Shown: positions 43,992-52,421 of the stretch, in pieces
How positions within the stretch are numbered: the first letter of the stretch is position 1
How the letters are laid out: each line of letters starts with the position of its first letter
Assembly: GCA_016841045.1 (NCBI GenBank)
Contig: JAENZX010000006.1
Coordinates: 59,671-123,670 of the forward strand
Source of the DNA: Thermincola carboxydiphila
Lineage (GTDB): Bacteria; Bacillota; Thermincolia; Thermincolales; UBA2595
Direction: 5' to 3'
DNA length: 64,000 nucleotides
The notes under the pieces: model-generated
The model's input: only the letters and a program-made list of their open reading frames with translations
What the model was told of the DNA's origin: nothing
The model's database searches: none
Position numbers and translations under genes: made by a program

Positions 43992-44021
43992 TTGACAAAA
44001 GGATAATATCAAGATTATACT
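43992..44021 (+). promoter_or_regulatory. Promoter of the efflux-type cassette
   Basis: TTGACA (43992-43997), 18-base spacer, TATACT (44016-44021): consensus -35 and a 5/6 -10. The start should fall near 44028, which would put a palindromic operator on the transcription start. Confidence 0.65.
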
Positions 44022-44028
44022 TATCATA

Positions 44029-44044
44029 GACTGACCCGTCGGTC
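44029..44044. promoter_or_regulatory. Candidate TetR operator
   Basis: GACTGAC-CC-GTCGGTC: two 7-base half sites with one mismatch, around the predicted transcription start. This GACCGAC/GTCGGTC form is common for TetR-family regulators, and a TetR gene ends the same cassette (46404). Confidence 0.6.
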
Positions 44045-44066
44045 GATTTAAGTTGGGGGGAACGAC

Positions 44067-45203
44067 ATGAAATTTAATAGAAGGACTAAGTTGTTCAGCA
44101 CTGTCTGCCTGATAACAGCCCTTGCCTTTTTAGGGGGCTGTGGCAAAAAAGAAGTAGACACCTCTGTGACGGAAGATAAAAATGTTCCTGTAACGATTGT
44201 TGAAGTAAAAACAGACAGCTTATCAACCGGCACTACTATATCGGGAAAAGTGACACCTCAGCAGGAAGTCGCAATTATCCCAAAGATACCTGGTAAGGTT
44301 GCACGGGTTCCGGTGGATGTAGGGGCACGTGTCAATAAGGGGGGTCTCTTAGTAAAGCTTGACACAACTGATTTGGAGATTAGTTTAAGTTCCGCTCTTA
44401 ACGGGCTGCAAAATGCAAAACTTACTCACAATCAGGCTAAACTGAATTACAACAACGCAAAAACCAATTATGACCGGATGAAATCACTATATAAGGATGG
44501 AGCAATTTCATATCAGCAGTTGGAGCAGGCTGAGCTTGCCTTTAACCTGGCCAAGGATGCACTAAAGGCTCCAGCGGTAGCTAATGCTCAGACCCAGATA
44601 GACTCCATAAGAAATCAGATTACCAATGGGACCATAACTTCTCCTATTGATGGTGAAGTTGCTGTAAGAAACATAGATCCGGGTGAAATGGCCGGTACCC
44701 AGCCTGTTATGACTGTTGTCAATATTGATACCGTCTTTGTGGAAGGAACTATTGCCGAAGGAGACGTTGCTCTTGTAAAACAAGGGCAAAAGGTAGCTGT
44801 AAATGTTGATGCGGCAGGTGGAACTTTCGAAGGCATAGTCAAGATAATAAGTCCTGTGGCTAACCCGCAGACTAAAGGCTACCCTGTTAAGGTTGAGATT
44901 CAAAATCCGGGGCACAAATTAAAGCCGGGTATGTTTGCGGAAATAAAACTCGTTACGGCTGAAAAGAAGAATGTAGTGGTAGTACCAAAGCAGGCTCTTG
45001 TTACCCGTGGAGCATCCAAGGTCGTCTATGTAGTTGAGAATAGTATTGCATTGGAACGTTCAGTTGAGACTGGTATTGAGTCAGACGATAAGATTGAAGT
45101 GACAAAAGGCCTCAATGTTGGAGAAAAAGTTGTAATCCAGGGTCAGCAGTCGCTTTCTGATAAGGCAAAGGTTTCTGTAAAAACGAGTAGTACCGGTTCA
45201 TAA
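44067..45203 (+). CDS. RND-type efflux periplasmic adaptor (HlyD/MFP family) lipoprotein
   Basis: 378 residues. Signal peptide with lipobox: residues 14-29 hydrophobic, then FLGGC, so Cys is lipidated. Adaptor order: beta-barrel/lipoyl half VEVKTDSLSTG, GKVTPQQEVAIIPKIPGKV, coiled-coil hairpin (about residues 110-180), second lipoyl half TSPIDGEVAVRNIDPGEMAG, then beta-barrel TVVNIDTVFVEGTIAEGDV and FAEIKLV, and the membrane-proximal end. It would link an inner pump to a TolC-like channel. In this cassette the pump itself is absent: the next gene is TolC-like. Promoter and operator lie just upstream; the RBS is GGGGGGAA, 7 bases before ATG. Confidence 0.88.
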   Translation: MKFNRRTKLFSTVCLITALAFLGGCGKKEVDTSVTEDKNVPVTIVEVKTDSLSTGTTISGKVTPQQEVAIIPKIPGKVARVPVDVGARVNKGGLLVKLDTTDLEISLSSALNGLQNAKLTHNQAKLNYNNAKTNYDRMKSLYKDGAISYQQLEQAELAFNLAKDALKAPAVANAQTQIDSIRNQITNGTITSPIDGEVAVRNIDPGEMAGTQPVMTVVNIDTVFVEGTIAEGDVALVKQGQKVAVNVDAAGGTFEGIVKIISPVANPQTKGYPVKVEIQNPGHKLKPGMFAEIKLVTAEKKNVVVVPKQALVTRGASKVVYVVENSIALERSVETGIESDDKIEVTKGLNVGEKVVIQGQQSLSDKAKVSVKTSSTGS

Positions 45204-45223
45204 GAAAAACAGGGGGGAGAGAT

Positions 45224-46336
45224 ATGAACACGAAGTTATTTAAGAAAAAAACGTTTCTCGTTATTGTGGTTACCTTGTTTCTAGTCGGTATTCTTGGTGC
45301 TAATTTTGCTGTAGGAAACAGCGGTGTTAAAACAGAGGAATTAAGCCTTAAGGAAGCTGTTGACCTGGCAGTGAAGAACAATCCTGATATTAAGATTGCA
45401 GAGCTTAGTGTTAAAAGAGCTGAGGCCGAATTCGAAAATGTTGAAGACACTGCTGATGATATAAAAGCAGATAAAGTGAATTCCTACCAATTGGCACTGG
45501 CCAAGTGGGTAAACCCAAAGGCTTATGATAATGCTGTAATCATGACCAAAAAACAAAGTGAAGTAACCCGGAAAAAAATCATGCTTGACGTTGAGAACCT
45601 TTATTATAATGTTCTCAAGGCAGAACGTAACCTTTCCATCAAGCGTGAGGGACTTAATTACATACAGGACCAGCTTAAGGTTGCTCAGTCTGCCTATAAA
45701 TTGGGCACAAAGGCCAAACTCGATGTTAATACAATAGAAGCAGCGGTTGCAGCCTCACAGGCTCAGGTAGTAAGTGAGGAGAACAACTATCGAGTAGCTG
45801 TTATGGAACTGAACAGAATAATTGGCCTTGACCTGGATACCCCGCTTAAACTGACAACGAAGTTTACTGTTGAGAAGACAGTTAACACCATCAAAGTGGA
45901 TGAAACCATAAAAAAGGCCTTGGAAGATGATATCCAAATCCTTGAGGTCAAGACCGGACAGGAACTTGCGAAGATTAAGTATGATGTCGCTAAAAAGTTT
46001 TATATTGGCGGAGTTACTATCTTTGATACAGCCGAAATAGATAACAGTATTGCCGAAACCAAAGTAAAGAAACAGGAACTGGCGACTGTATCAGCAGTCA
46101 GGCAGGCTTACCTGACCCTATCTTCCCTTGAGAAGAAGGTTGATTGGAACAATAAAGAGGTTGAAAAGGCACAGGAAAACGCCCGCATTTATAAACTTAA
46201 GTATGAAGCTGGCCTGGCAACAAGTCTTGATGTCAGGAAAGCAGCTCTCGATCTCGAAGAGGCTAAGACTAATCTTGCAAATACTATTTTTGATTATAAT
46301 CTTTGTAAGGCCAAGTTTAAGTACGAATTATTTTAG
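45224..46336 (+). CDS. TolC-family outer-membrane-efflux-like protein
   Basis: 370 residues with N-terminal signal peptide (hydrophobic residues about 10-30). TolC/OEP-type helical repeats: ELSLKEAVDLAVKNNPDIKI, LDVENLYYNVLKAERNL, YKLGTKAKLDVNTIEAAVA and, in the second half, VRQAYLTLSSLEKKVDW, YKLKYEAGLATSLDVRKAAL and LCKAKFKYEL. Long coiled-coil segments throughout. Shorter than E. coli TolC and probably lacks a full beta-barrel. TolC-like proteins occur in some Clostridia without a proven outer membrane, so this is not proof of a diderm cell. 20 bases after the adaptor gene. Confidence 0.82.
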   Translation: MNTKLFKKKTFLVIVVTLFLVGILGANFAVGNSGVKTEELSLKEAVDLAVKNNPDIKIAELSVKRAEAEFENVEDTADDIKADKVNSYQLALAKWVNPKAYDNAVIMTKKQSEVTRKKIMLDVENLYYNVLKAERNLSIKREGLNYIQDQLKVAQSAYKLGTKAKLDVNTIEAAVAASQAQVVSEENNYRVAVMELNRIIGLDLDTPLKLTTKFTVEKTVNTIKVDETIKKALEDDIQILEVKTGQELAKIKYDVAKKFYIGGVTIFDTAEIDNSIAETKVKKQELATVSAVRQAYLTLSSLEKKVDWNNKEVEKAQENARIYKLKYEAGLATSLDVRKAALDLEEAKTNLANTIFDYNLCKAKFKYELF

Positions 46337-46403
46337 TATAGGGCTTAACGAGACAGGTTACACTGTTAGGTAATACTTTAGCTGCCCGGAGGAAGGTGAA
46401 GCA

Positions 46404-46991
46404 ATGAGTCAATTAGGCGAGGAAGACAAAAGACAAAAGATACTTAAAGCAGCTGTGAAAGTATTTTCACAAAAGGGGTTTCACGAGGCCAAAGTTGACG
46501 AAATTGCTCAGGTTGCGGATGTCGGAAAAGGAACTGTATATGAATATTTCTCCAGTAAAACAGAGCTTTTTCAGGAAATGTTCAAAGCCGGAATGGATTT
46601 TTATATTAATAACGTTAAAATTGAGCTTAAGCCCGGTTTGACAGCTAGAGAAAAGCTTACGAAAATGGCCCGGCTTCATCTAAGATTCATTGTTAAGTAC
46701 CGGGATCTGGCGAGAATCACCTTAACCGAGCATACGTATTTCAACGAAGACTTCAGAAAGTGGACGTATGAAAGCAGGGCAAGAAAAATTGAGCTGATAA
46801 AGCAGATTATTGATGAAGGCATTACTGGTGGTGAATTCCGCAGTGTTGACTCTCGTGCAGCGGCTTTGGCTTTTATGGGTGCGCTCGGTTCAATTTTTCC
46901 TCCAATTGTTTTTTCCAAGGAAAAGGCTTCATACAAATCCCTCTTAGAGCCAATTATGGATATAATTTTCAATGGCCTGGAAAGCAAATAG
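46404..46991 (+). CDS. TetR/AcrR-family transcriptional regulator
   Basis: 195 residues. N-terminal helix-turn-helix: RQKILKAAVKVFSQKGFHEA, VDEIAQVADVGKGTVYEYFS, SKTELFQEMF: a textbook TetR DNA-binding domain. The C-terminal ligand/dimer domain (about 65-195) is helical and unassigned. It closes the adaptor-TolC cassette, whose promoter carries a matching palindrome (44029-44044), so repression relieved by a substrate of the system is expected. RBS GGAGGAAGGTGAA precedes ATG. Followed by a terminator. Confidence 0.9.
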   Translation: MSQLGEEDKRQKILKAAVKVFSQKGFHEAKVDEIAQVADVGKGTVYEYFSSKTELFQEMFKAGMDFYINNVKIELKPGLTAREKLTKMARLHLRFIVKYRDLARITLTEHTYFNEDFRKWTYESRARKIELIKQIIDEGITGGEFRSVDSRAAALAFMGALGSIFPPIVFSKEKASYKSLLEPIMDIIFNGLESK

Positions 46992-47000
46992 TAATAATTC

Positions 47001-47030
47001 AGCCCCCCACAACAGGGGGCTATTTTACTT
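47001..47030 (+). terminator. Rho-independent terminator after the tetR gene
   Basis: AGCCCCC (47001-47007) / GGGGGCT (47015-47021), 7-base loop, then ATTTTACTT. Closes the efflux-type cassette. Confidence 0.8.
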
Positions 47031-47075
47031 CATTATCCTTTTTTCGCAAGTTATCAAATACGCAGGAGAAAGGTC

Positions 47076-47104
47076 TTGCATTGTAGAAGATTAAAAAGTA
47101 CTAT
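47076..47104 (+). promoter_or_regulatory. Candidate promoter of the SLH subtilase gene
   Basis: TTGCAT (47076-47081), 17-base spacer, TACTAT (47099-47104). The -10 is good (5/6) and the -35 only fair. Expected start about 47111, giving a 78-base leader that contains the inverted repeat at 47128. Confidence 0.4.
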
Positions 47105-47127
47105 TTTGTAGAATTAAGTTTGTTGAG

Positions 47128-47166
47128 GTAAATTTACATATAAATTTGAAATGAATGTAAATTTAC
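47128..47166. promoter_or_regulatory. 12-bp inverted repeat in the SLH subtilase leader
   Basis: GTAAATTTACAT (47128-47139) and ATGTAAATTTAC (47155-47166), perfect, 15-base loop. Each arm also contains the palindrome GTAAATTTAC. It ends about 9 bases before the RBS GGGAGGG. It could be paired operators or an mRNA hairpin near the start. Confidence 0.55.
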
Positions 47167-47188
47167 TTAGTCTGGGAGGGAAACCTTA

Positions 47189-50100
47189 GTGTTCAGAACA
47201 AAGGGTATTAGGACTATAACCTCTGTCATGTTAGCGCTTACAATAATCACTTTACATATAATTCCCGGGTACGCTGCCAAGTTCAGTGATCTCTCCGGGT
47301 ATTGGGCGGAAGATTCTATCACCAGGCTTGCTGCTTTGCAAATTGTAAAAGGCTATAACGGAAAATTTAACCCGGGCGGTGGGGTTACCAGGGCAGAGTT
47401 CGCCGTTATGATGGTTCGGGCCCTGGGTCTTGTAGATCAGGCGGAAGTACTTAAAGGCGCATCAGCCGGATTTAAAGATTTACCAAGCACTCATTGGGCT
47501 TCAGGTTTTATTATTGTGGCAAAAGAAAATGGGATCATTTCCGGTTACCCGGATGATACCTTCAAACCCTCGGCTCTAATAACCAGAGCCGAGATAACCA
47601 GTGTCCTGGTTAGAGCGCTAAACCTTTCACGGGTTGGGGATTCCGACAGTATTCCCGAGGTTTTTAAGGATTGGCAGGAAATCCCTGTTTGGGCAGCAGA
47701 TGCTGTGATAAGTGCCCATAATTATAAACTTATAAAAGGGTTTCCTGACGGTAGTTTTTATCCGGAGAAAAATGCTACCAGGGGAGAAACTGCTGTACTG
47801 ATTGAAAGGGTTTTGGAAAGATTAGGGTCAGAATATTCATTCTACGGTATTGTACAGAGTATTAATAAAACATCCAACCTTATTACCATAGATATCAGTG
47901 GTCAGATTGAGTCATTCAGCTATAAGTCAGGTATACGGGTCAAGCTTTCTAAAGGCTATGGTATTTTAAGCGATATTAAGCCGGGACAAGGCATATATAT
48001 AATATTGGATGATAATGGTTATGTGGTCTACATCGAGGCAGCAGAGGATGCTGGCTTAGAAGGGGTAATTTCGGAAGCTTCCGTTGAGGTAAAAGCTCAA
48101 AACTATATAAAACCTCAAAACTATATAAACGCTCAAAGCTCTATAAAATCTTTAACCAAAAGCTACAATGACAAAAAAATGACAGGTAACGAAGTTATCC
48201 CTGTTATCTTGGTTACGCGTGAAGGTATGGCCATGGAAGTGGCAGCAATTATCAGAGCGCACGGGGGAAGCGTTACACATGTAAATAGCGAATTGGACTT
48301 CCTTTTTGCACGTATTAATTCCAGTCTGCTTGAAAACTTAAGATTCAATTCTCTGATTGAGGAGATTACCCGGGATGATAAGGTAAAAATTGAAATATTA
48401 TCAACCAGTGAAGATGAAGATGCTCTGATAAACACAGAAAGCAACGCTGCAAGCAGTCTTAATGCCACCAAACAGGCTATTAATGCCCCTGAATTTGTGA
48501 AGGTTACTCGTTCTGACGGCAAGAATCAGATAGTTGCGGTGATAGATACAGGTATTGACCCTGGGCACCCCGATCTTCAAAAAACTTCTGCCAACAAGCA
48601 CAAAATAGTTGACTGGCGGGATTTTACCGGGGAAGGAGATATTCATACAAGTTACAGCGCCCATCCTCAAAATAACTTTGTCAACTTAGCAGATACCCAT
48701 TATAATGCAGCTGGAATAACTTCTGTCAGCGGCAGTATGAAGTATGGTTATTTGAGAGAGGTGGATTTTACTGATATAGACGGAAAGAACGGATATGACC
48801 TGAACTTCAATGGAAGTGAGCATGATGTTTTTGCAGTAATAGTTACAGATAGTAAACAGAGCGGAGTCTACGATACTGTCTATATAGATACCGATGATGA
48901 CAAGGATTTTTCCAATGAAAAACCTCTTCACCAATATTCGAAAACTTTTGAATATAACAGTTTTACAGGACCTGAGGGAAGCGATAGACTTAACTTTGTT
49001 CTTGCCCAGGTAGAATCGGATGGCTCAAAGATTAACATTGGTTTTGATGGAAACGATCACGGGACCCATGTGGCAGGAATTGTTGCTGCTAACGGCAGTA
49101 TTAAAGGAGTGGCTCCTGGAGCTCAGCTTATGTCCCTGAAGGTTCTCGATGCTGAAGGATATGGCTCCCTTAGTACAATAACAGAAGCAATTTCATATGC
49201 AGCATCCAATGGTGCCAAAATCATCAATTTAAGTCTGGGAATTTCCTTAAGTGATGACAATGACGACGACGCAGGTATCCCGTCAAAATTGCTGAACAAA
49301 TTGACAGAAAAATATGGTGTGATTTTTGTTGTGGCGGCAGGAAACGATGGTCCGGGTTTAAACACTTTAAATACACCAGGTGGTGCTTTAGCAGCTTTAA
49401 CAGTTGGTGCTTTTAATACTCCGGAAATGTGGAAAACGGACTACGGCTGGACTGTACCGTCTGAAAACCTTTGGTTCTTCAGCTCTATCGGCCCGGGAAA
49501 AGATGGTTCTGTAGCTCCATCCATTGTTGCCCCTGGCAGCGCGGTCTCAACTGTACCATTACGTGGCGGAAAACAGTATTTTTTAAGTGAAGGCACCAGT
49601 ATTGCCGCTCCACACGTTGCCGGAGCTGTTGCATTACTCTTGGAAGTTGTTAATAGAAATAACTTAAAGGTTTCTCCGGTAACCTTAAAACGGGCCATAG
49701 AACTTGGGGCCAGGCCTATTACGGGATATTCAACAGCGGAGCAGGGGTATGGAGCATTAAATCTACCCATTTCGTGGGCTGAACTGCTTTCTCTGCAGGA
49801 AAGCAGCCATATTAAATCTCGAACAGACAATCCGGGAACTGGTGAAGGGGTTGGGTTTGTGTTCCGGGAGGGGTTACCCGGGAGGGTAACGCTTTATCTT
49901 CGAAATGCTTCGAATGCCCTGAAAAGATTAGTTATATCAGAAAACCGTTTTTCTAAACCTTCCCAGAACCAGGTATTCATTCCTTCCCAATTGACCAGAG
50001 CTGTCGAAATTGATGTCTCTGTTCCAGAAAAGAAGGGCTTATTTTCCTGGTTTATTACAGGAGACGACCCCGATACATACGGTAAAGACCTTGAGGTTTT

Positions 50101-50773
50101 AACCACCGTGGTCAACCCGTATCTTTTGACTGAAAGTAACAACTATAATGTGATTATTAAAGACGAAGCCGAGTCTGCCCAATATAAGAGATACTTTTTC
50201 AAGGTTCCGCCCGGAGTTGAATCTCTAACCGCCAAGTTAACAGTCACGGGAGAGCGGGGACGAGCAAAGATTTTCCTATTTGAACCCTCAGGAAAATTGG
50301 CCGGTGATTCACAAGGTTTTGCCGGGGTTAATTATGGTCCGGGAAGTGATACTGTTACAGTTTCCAGCAAGTCGCCCGATGCCGGTGTTTGGGAATGTAT
50401 AGTATATAGTTCTGCTGGGTTAAGCAGCTTCGATTTAACCAACACGGAGTTTTCACTGGGAGTCACTCTTTCCGGAGCCGGTTCCGCGGAACCGGAACAA
50501 ACCTCACGGAAAGTAATAGTGGGCCTTGTACCTAAAACAATTCTTTCCGGTGTTAGAGATTACATTACGGTACAAATCCGTGACCGTTTTACTAAGAAGC
50601 CTTTTGAGGGGTTTATAGAGATAAACGGTAAACTATTTTACTCACGTCGTGGAAAGGTAACTCTGCCGGTAGAAGTCTCCCAGAACAGTCTTACCCTAAT
50701 AGTAAAGACTTTGCCTGAATCACCATTAAATAAGCCATGGGAATTTGATTTTACATTGAATACAGGGAAATAG
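47189..50773 (+). CDS. SLH-anchored subtilisin-like serine protease
   Basis: 1194 residues, GTG start behind GGGAGGG. Signal peptide (about residues 7-29, ending GYAA). Three SLH domains (about 31-215: FSDLSGYWAEDSITRLAALQ, GFKDLPSTHWASGFI and VFKDWQEIPVWAADAV) tie it to the wall. A linker has three 6-residue repeats (303-320: AQNYIK, PQNYIN, AQSSIK). S8 domain: D453 in VAVIDTGIDPGHPDL, H624 in GNDHGTHVAGIVAANG and S804 in EGTSIAAPHVAGAVAL. About 170 residues separate D and H, with an insert rich in Asp (DTDDDKDF) that may bind calcium. C-terminal beta domains (from about 880; YFFKVPPGVESLTAKL is PPC-like). It probably acts on surface or secreted proteins. Confidence 0.92.
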   Translation: MFRTKGIRTITSVMLALTIITLHIIPGYAAKFSDLSGYWAEDSITRLAALQIVKGYNGKFNPGGGVTRAEFAVMMVRALGLVDQAEVLKGASAGFKDLPSTHWASGFIIVAKENGIISGYPDDTFKPSALITRAEITSVLVRALNLSRVGDSDSIPEVFKDWQEIPVWAADAVISAHNYKLIKGFPDGSFYPEKNATRGETAVLIERVLERLGSEYSFYGIVQSINKTSNLITIDISGQIESFSYKSGIRVKLSKGYGILSDIKPGQGIYIILDDNGYVVYIEAAEDAGLEGVISEASVEVKAQNYIKPQNYINAQSSIKSLTKSYNDKKMTGNEVIPVILVTREGMAMEVAAIIRAHGGSVTHVNSELDFLFARINSSLLENLRFNSLIEEITRDDKVKIEILSTSEDEDALINTESNAASSLNATKQAINAPEFVKVTRSDGKNQIVAVIDTGIDPGHPDLQKTSANKHKIVDWRDFTGEGDIHTSYSAHPQNNFVNLADTHYNAAGITSVSGSMKYGYLREVDFTDIDGKNGYDLNFNGSEHDVFAVIVTDSKQSGVYDTVYIDTDDDKDFSNEKPLHQYSKTFEYNSFTGPEGSDRLNFVLAQVESDGSKINIGFDGNDHGTHVAGIVAANGSIKGVAPGAQLMSLKVLDAEGYGSLSTITEAISYAASNGAKIINLSLGISLSDDNDDDAGIPSKLLNKLTEKYGVIFVVAAGNDGPGLNTLNTPGGALAALTVGAFNTPEMWKTDYGWTVPSENLWFFSSIGPGKDGSVAPSIVAPGSAVSTVPLRGGKQYFLSEGTSIAAPHVAGAVALLLEVVNRNNLKVSPVTLKRAIELGARPITGYSTAEQGYGALNLPISWAELLSLQESSHIKSRTDNPGTGEGVGFVFREGLPGRVTLYLRNASNALKRLVISENRFSKPSQNQVFIPSQLTRAVEIDVSVPEKKGLFSWFITGDDPDTYGKDLEVLTTVVNPYLLTESNNYNVIIKDEAESAQYKRYFFKVPPGVESLTAKLTVTGERGRAKIFLFEPSGKLAGDSQGFAGVNYGPGSDTVTVSSKSPDAGVWECIVYSSAGLSSFDLTNTEFSLGVTLSGAGSAEPEQTSRKVIVGLVPKTILSGVRDYITVQIRDRFTKKPFEGFIEINGKLFYSRRGKVTLPVEVSQNSLTLIVKTLPESPLNKPWEFDFTLNTGK
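48095..48148 (+). repeat. Three 18-base tandem repeats in the protease linker
   Basis: Three in-frame 18-base units encode AQNYIK, PQNYIN and AQSSIK. The first two are nearly identical in DNA; the third has drifted. Likely a slippage-prone linker between the SLH and protease parts. Confidence 0.7.
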
Positions 50774-50791
50774 TTTTCCATAATCTTGTGG

Positions 50792-50820
50792 TTGAATGTG
50801 TTAGTAAATTACGGTAAAAT
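50792..50820 (+). promoter_or_regulatory. Candidate promoter of the LCP gene
   Basis: TTGAAT (50792-50797), 17-base spacer, TAAAAT (50815-50820). The leader to the start is about 125 bases and holds repeated AGTAAATTAC words and a palindrome. Confidence 0.45.
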
Positions 50821-50896
50821 ATTTGAGTAAGGTGTTCACACTTTCTTTCTTTTTCATTTAGTAAATAACTCAGTAAATTACCATTATATTAAGTGT

Positions 50897-50913
50897 TTGG
50901 TATTAATAACCAA
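50897..50913. promoter_or_regulatory. Palindrome upstream of the LCP gene
   Basis: TTGGTATTAATAACCAA, nearly perfect dyad, flanked on both sides by ATTAAGT (50889 and 50917 areas). A possible regulator site; no cognate protein can be named. Confidence 0.35.
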
Positions 50914-50951
50914 TACATTAAGTATGTATATTAGAAATAGAGGTGATGGCG

Positions 50952-52367
50952 GTGCTCTCACAATTGCGCAAAAGAACTACGTGGTTTCATATTGTTGCGG
51001 TTGTAGTTGCTTTTACTGCCTCCTTTTTTGTTGGTAAAGCTGCAGCCCTTTGGGGCAAACCTGATGTTGCGCAGACAGTCCAAAAAAAGAGTGAAAAGGC
51101 GCCAGAAGAATTTCCGGTAAACAACCTCAATTTTCTTCTTTTGGGTGTAGATGCCCGACCGGGGGAAAAGGATTCCAGGTCTGATTCGCTTATTGTAGTG
51201 AGTATTGACAGGGCTACTAAGAAAATTGCCATGGTCTCTATTCCACGAGACTCACTGGTGGACATACCGAAACATGGCAAAGATAAAATTAACAGTGCCA
51301 ATGCTCTTGGCGGGGCCGATTTAGCCCGTGAAACAGTAGAGGACCTGCTTGGAATTGAAATACCCTACTATGTCAAAACTAACTTTGATGGATTTAAGGA
51401 AATTGTTGATACCCTTGGCGGGGTAGACCTTGAGGTCGAAAAAAGGATGTATTACCCGGCGGAAGGGATTAATCTGAGACCAGGAATGCAAAGACTGGAT
51501 GGAAGCAAAGCACTTGCTTATGTGAGATTCAGGCATGATGCATTGGGTGATATTACCAGGACTCAGCGTCAACAAAAGTTTTTGGCAGCTTTGGCTGGAG
51601 AAATGCTTCAGGCCAGTACTATAATTAAACTGCCCCGTTTGGTGCCGCAGTTGATGGATGCCGTTGAAACCAACCTTGGTGTAAAGGATGCAATTTTTCT
51701 GACCAGGGCGGCATCTAACCTTAAAGCGAATAATATCGTAACAGCTACTCTTCCGGGAAGTTTCTTTAATTATAAGGGGGCAAGCTACTGGAAAGTAGAT
51801 GAAGCTAAAACTAAAGTAGTATTAAGTGAATTGTTTCAGGGAACAAAGGTTGCTACTATTACCGGTCCTGATATAAATGTACCCGCCGAAAAACCCGAAT
51901 ATAGGAAGACAAAGTCCCAGGGTTCAATAGTAAAGATTGTTCCTGTTACTGAAGATAACGCAAGTAAGGACAGTAAAGATTCTGTAGATACTCCGCAGGA
52001 ACAGACCAATACTGAAAATAATCAATCAACAGATGAAAATAAATCAGAATGGAACAATCAGGACACACAGTCCAAACCAGGACTGCCACCTGATGCCCCT
52101 GCTGATTCTGCTGCAGGCTCTGACGGCAATCAGAGCGGCCAGTCAAACCAGTATCCTGGCGGAAAAAACCAACCACAACAGGATACTTCGGGCCAGGCGA
52201 AGCCTCCGGCTAATTCAGGAACACCGGGAAGCGCCACTTCAGGCACTAATCAGAACCCTGCAACCGGTGATACCAACAATTCCGGGGCAGCCAGCCCTGT
52301 GCCAAATGGCCCTGTTTCAACCAGCCCTGTTTCAACGCCTACGATAGATAAAGTCACACAAGGATAG
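50952..52367 (+). CDS. LytR-CpsA-Psr (LCP) family glycopolymer transferase
   Basis: 471 residues from GTG 50952, chosen because AGAGGTG lies 6 bases before it; ATG 50946 and GTG 50943 are closer to the RBS than usual. One N-terminal membrane helix (about 10-33). LCP domain: NFLLLGVDARPGEKDSRSDS (catalytic Arg/Asp), VVSIPRDSLVDIPKHGKDKI, DGFKEIVDTLGGVDLEVEKR and LAYVRFRHDALGDITRTQRQ. LCP enzymes move undecaprenyl-PP-linked wall polymers to peptidoglycan or to proteins. The C-terminal 140 residues are low-complexity (Gln, Asn, Ser, Pro, Gly), probably crossing the wall. Its stop codon lies inside a terminator. Confidence 0.9.
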   Translation: MLSQLRKRTTWFHIVAVVVAFTASFFVGKAAALWGKPDVAQTVQKKSEKAPEEFPVNNLNFLLLGVDARPGEKDSRSDSLIVVSIDRATKKIAMVSIPRDSLVDIPKHGKDKINSANALGGADLARETVEDLLGIEIPYYVKTNFDGFKEIVDTLGGVDLEVEKRMYYPAEGINLRPGMQRLDGSKALAYVRFRHDALGDITRTQRQQKFLAALAGEMLQASTIIKLPRLVPQLMDAVETNLGVKDAIFLTRAASNLKANNIVTATLPGSFFNYKGASYWKVDEAKTKVVLSELFQGTKVATITGPDINVPAEKPEYRKTKSQGSIVKIVPVTEDNASKDSKDSVDTPQEQTNTENNQSTDENKSEWNNQDTQSKPGLPPDAPADSAAGSDGNQSGQSNQYPGGKNQPQQDTSGQAKPPANSGTPGSATSGTNQNPATGDTNNSGAASPVPNGPVSTSPVSTPTIDKVTQG

Positions 52368-52387
52368 GTTGCACCTATCCTTTTTTG
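52360..52387 (+). terminator. Strong terminator overlapping the LCP stop codon
   Basis: AAGGATAGGT (52360-52369) / ACCTATCCTT (52373-52382): a perfect 10-bp stem, 3-base loop and a T6 run. The LCP stop codon (TAG, 52365-52367) is inside the first arm, so ribosomes ending translation may affect folding. Confidence 0.8.
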
Positions 52388-52393
52388 TGAAAC

Positions 52394-52408
52394 GGATTAA
52401 CGCGGATG
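52394..52408 (+). repeat. Short dispersed repeat, copy B
   Basis: GGATTAACGCGGATG before the tagA-type gene; 13/15 identical to 14815-14829. Confidence 0.35.
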
Positions 52409-52421
52409 CGAGGGATTAAGT

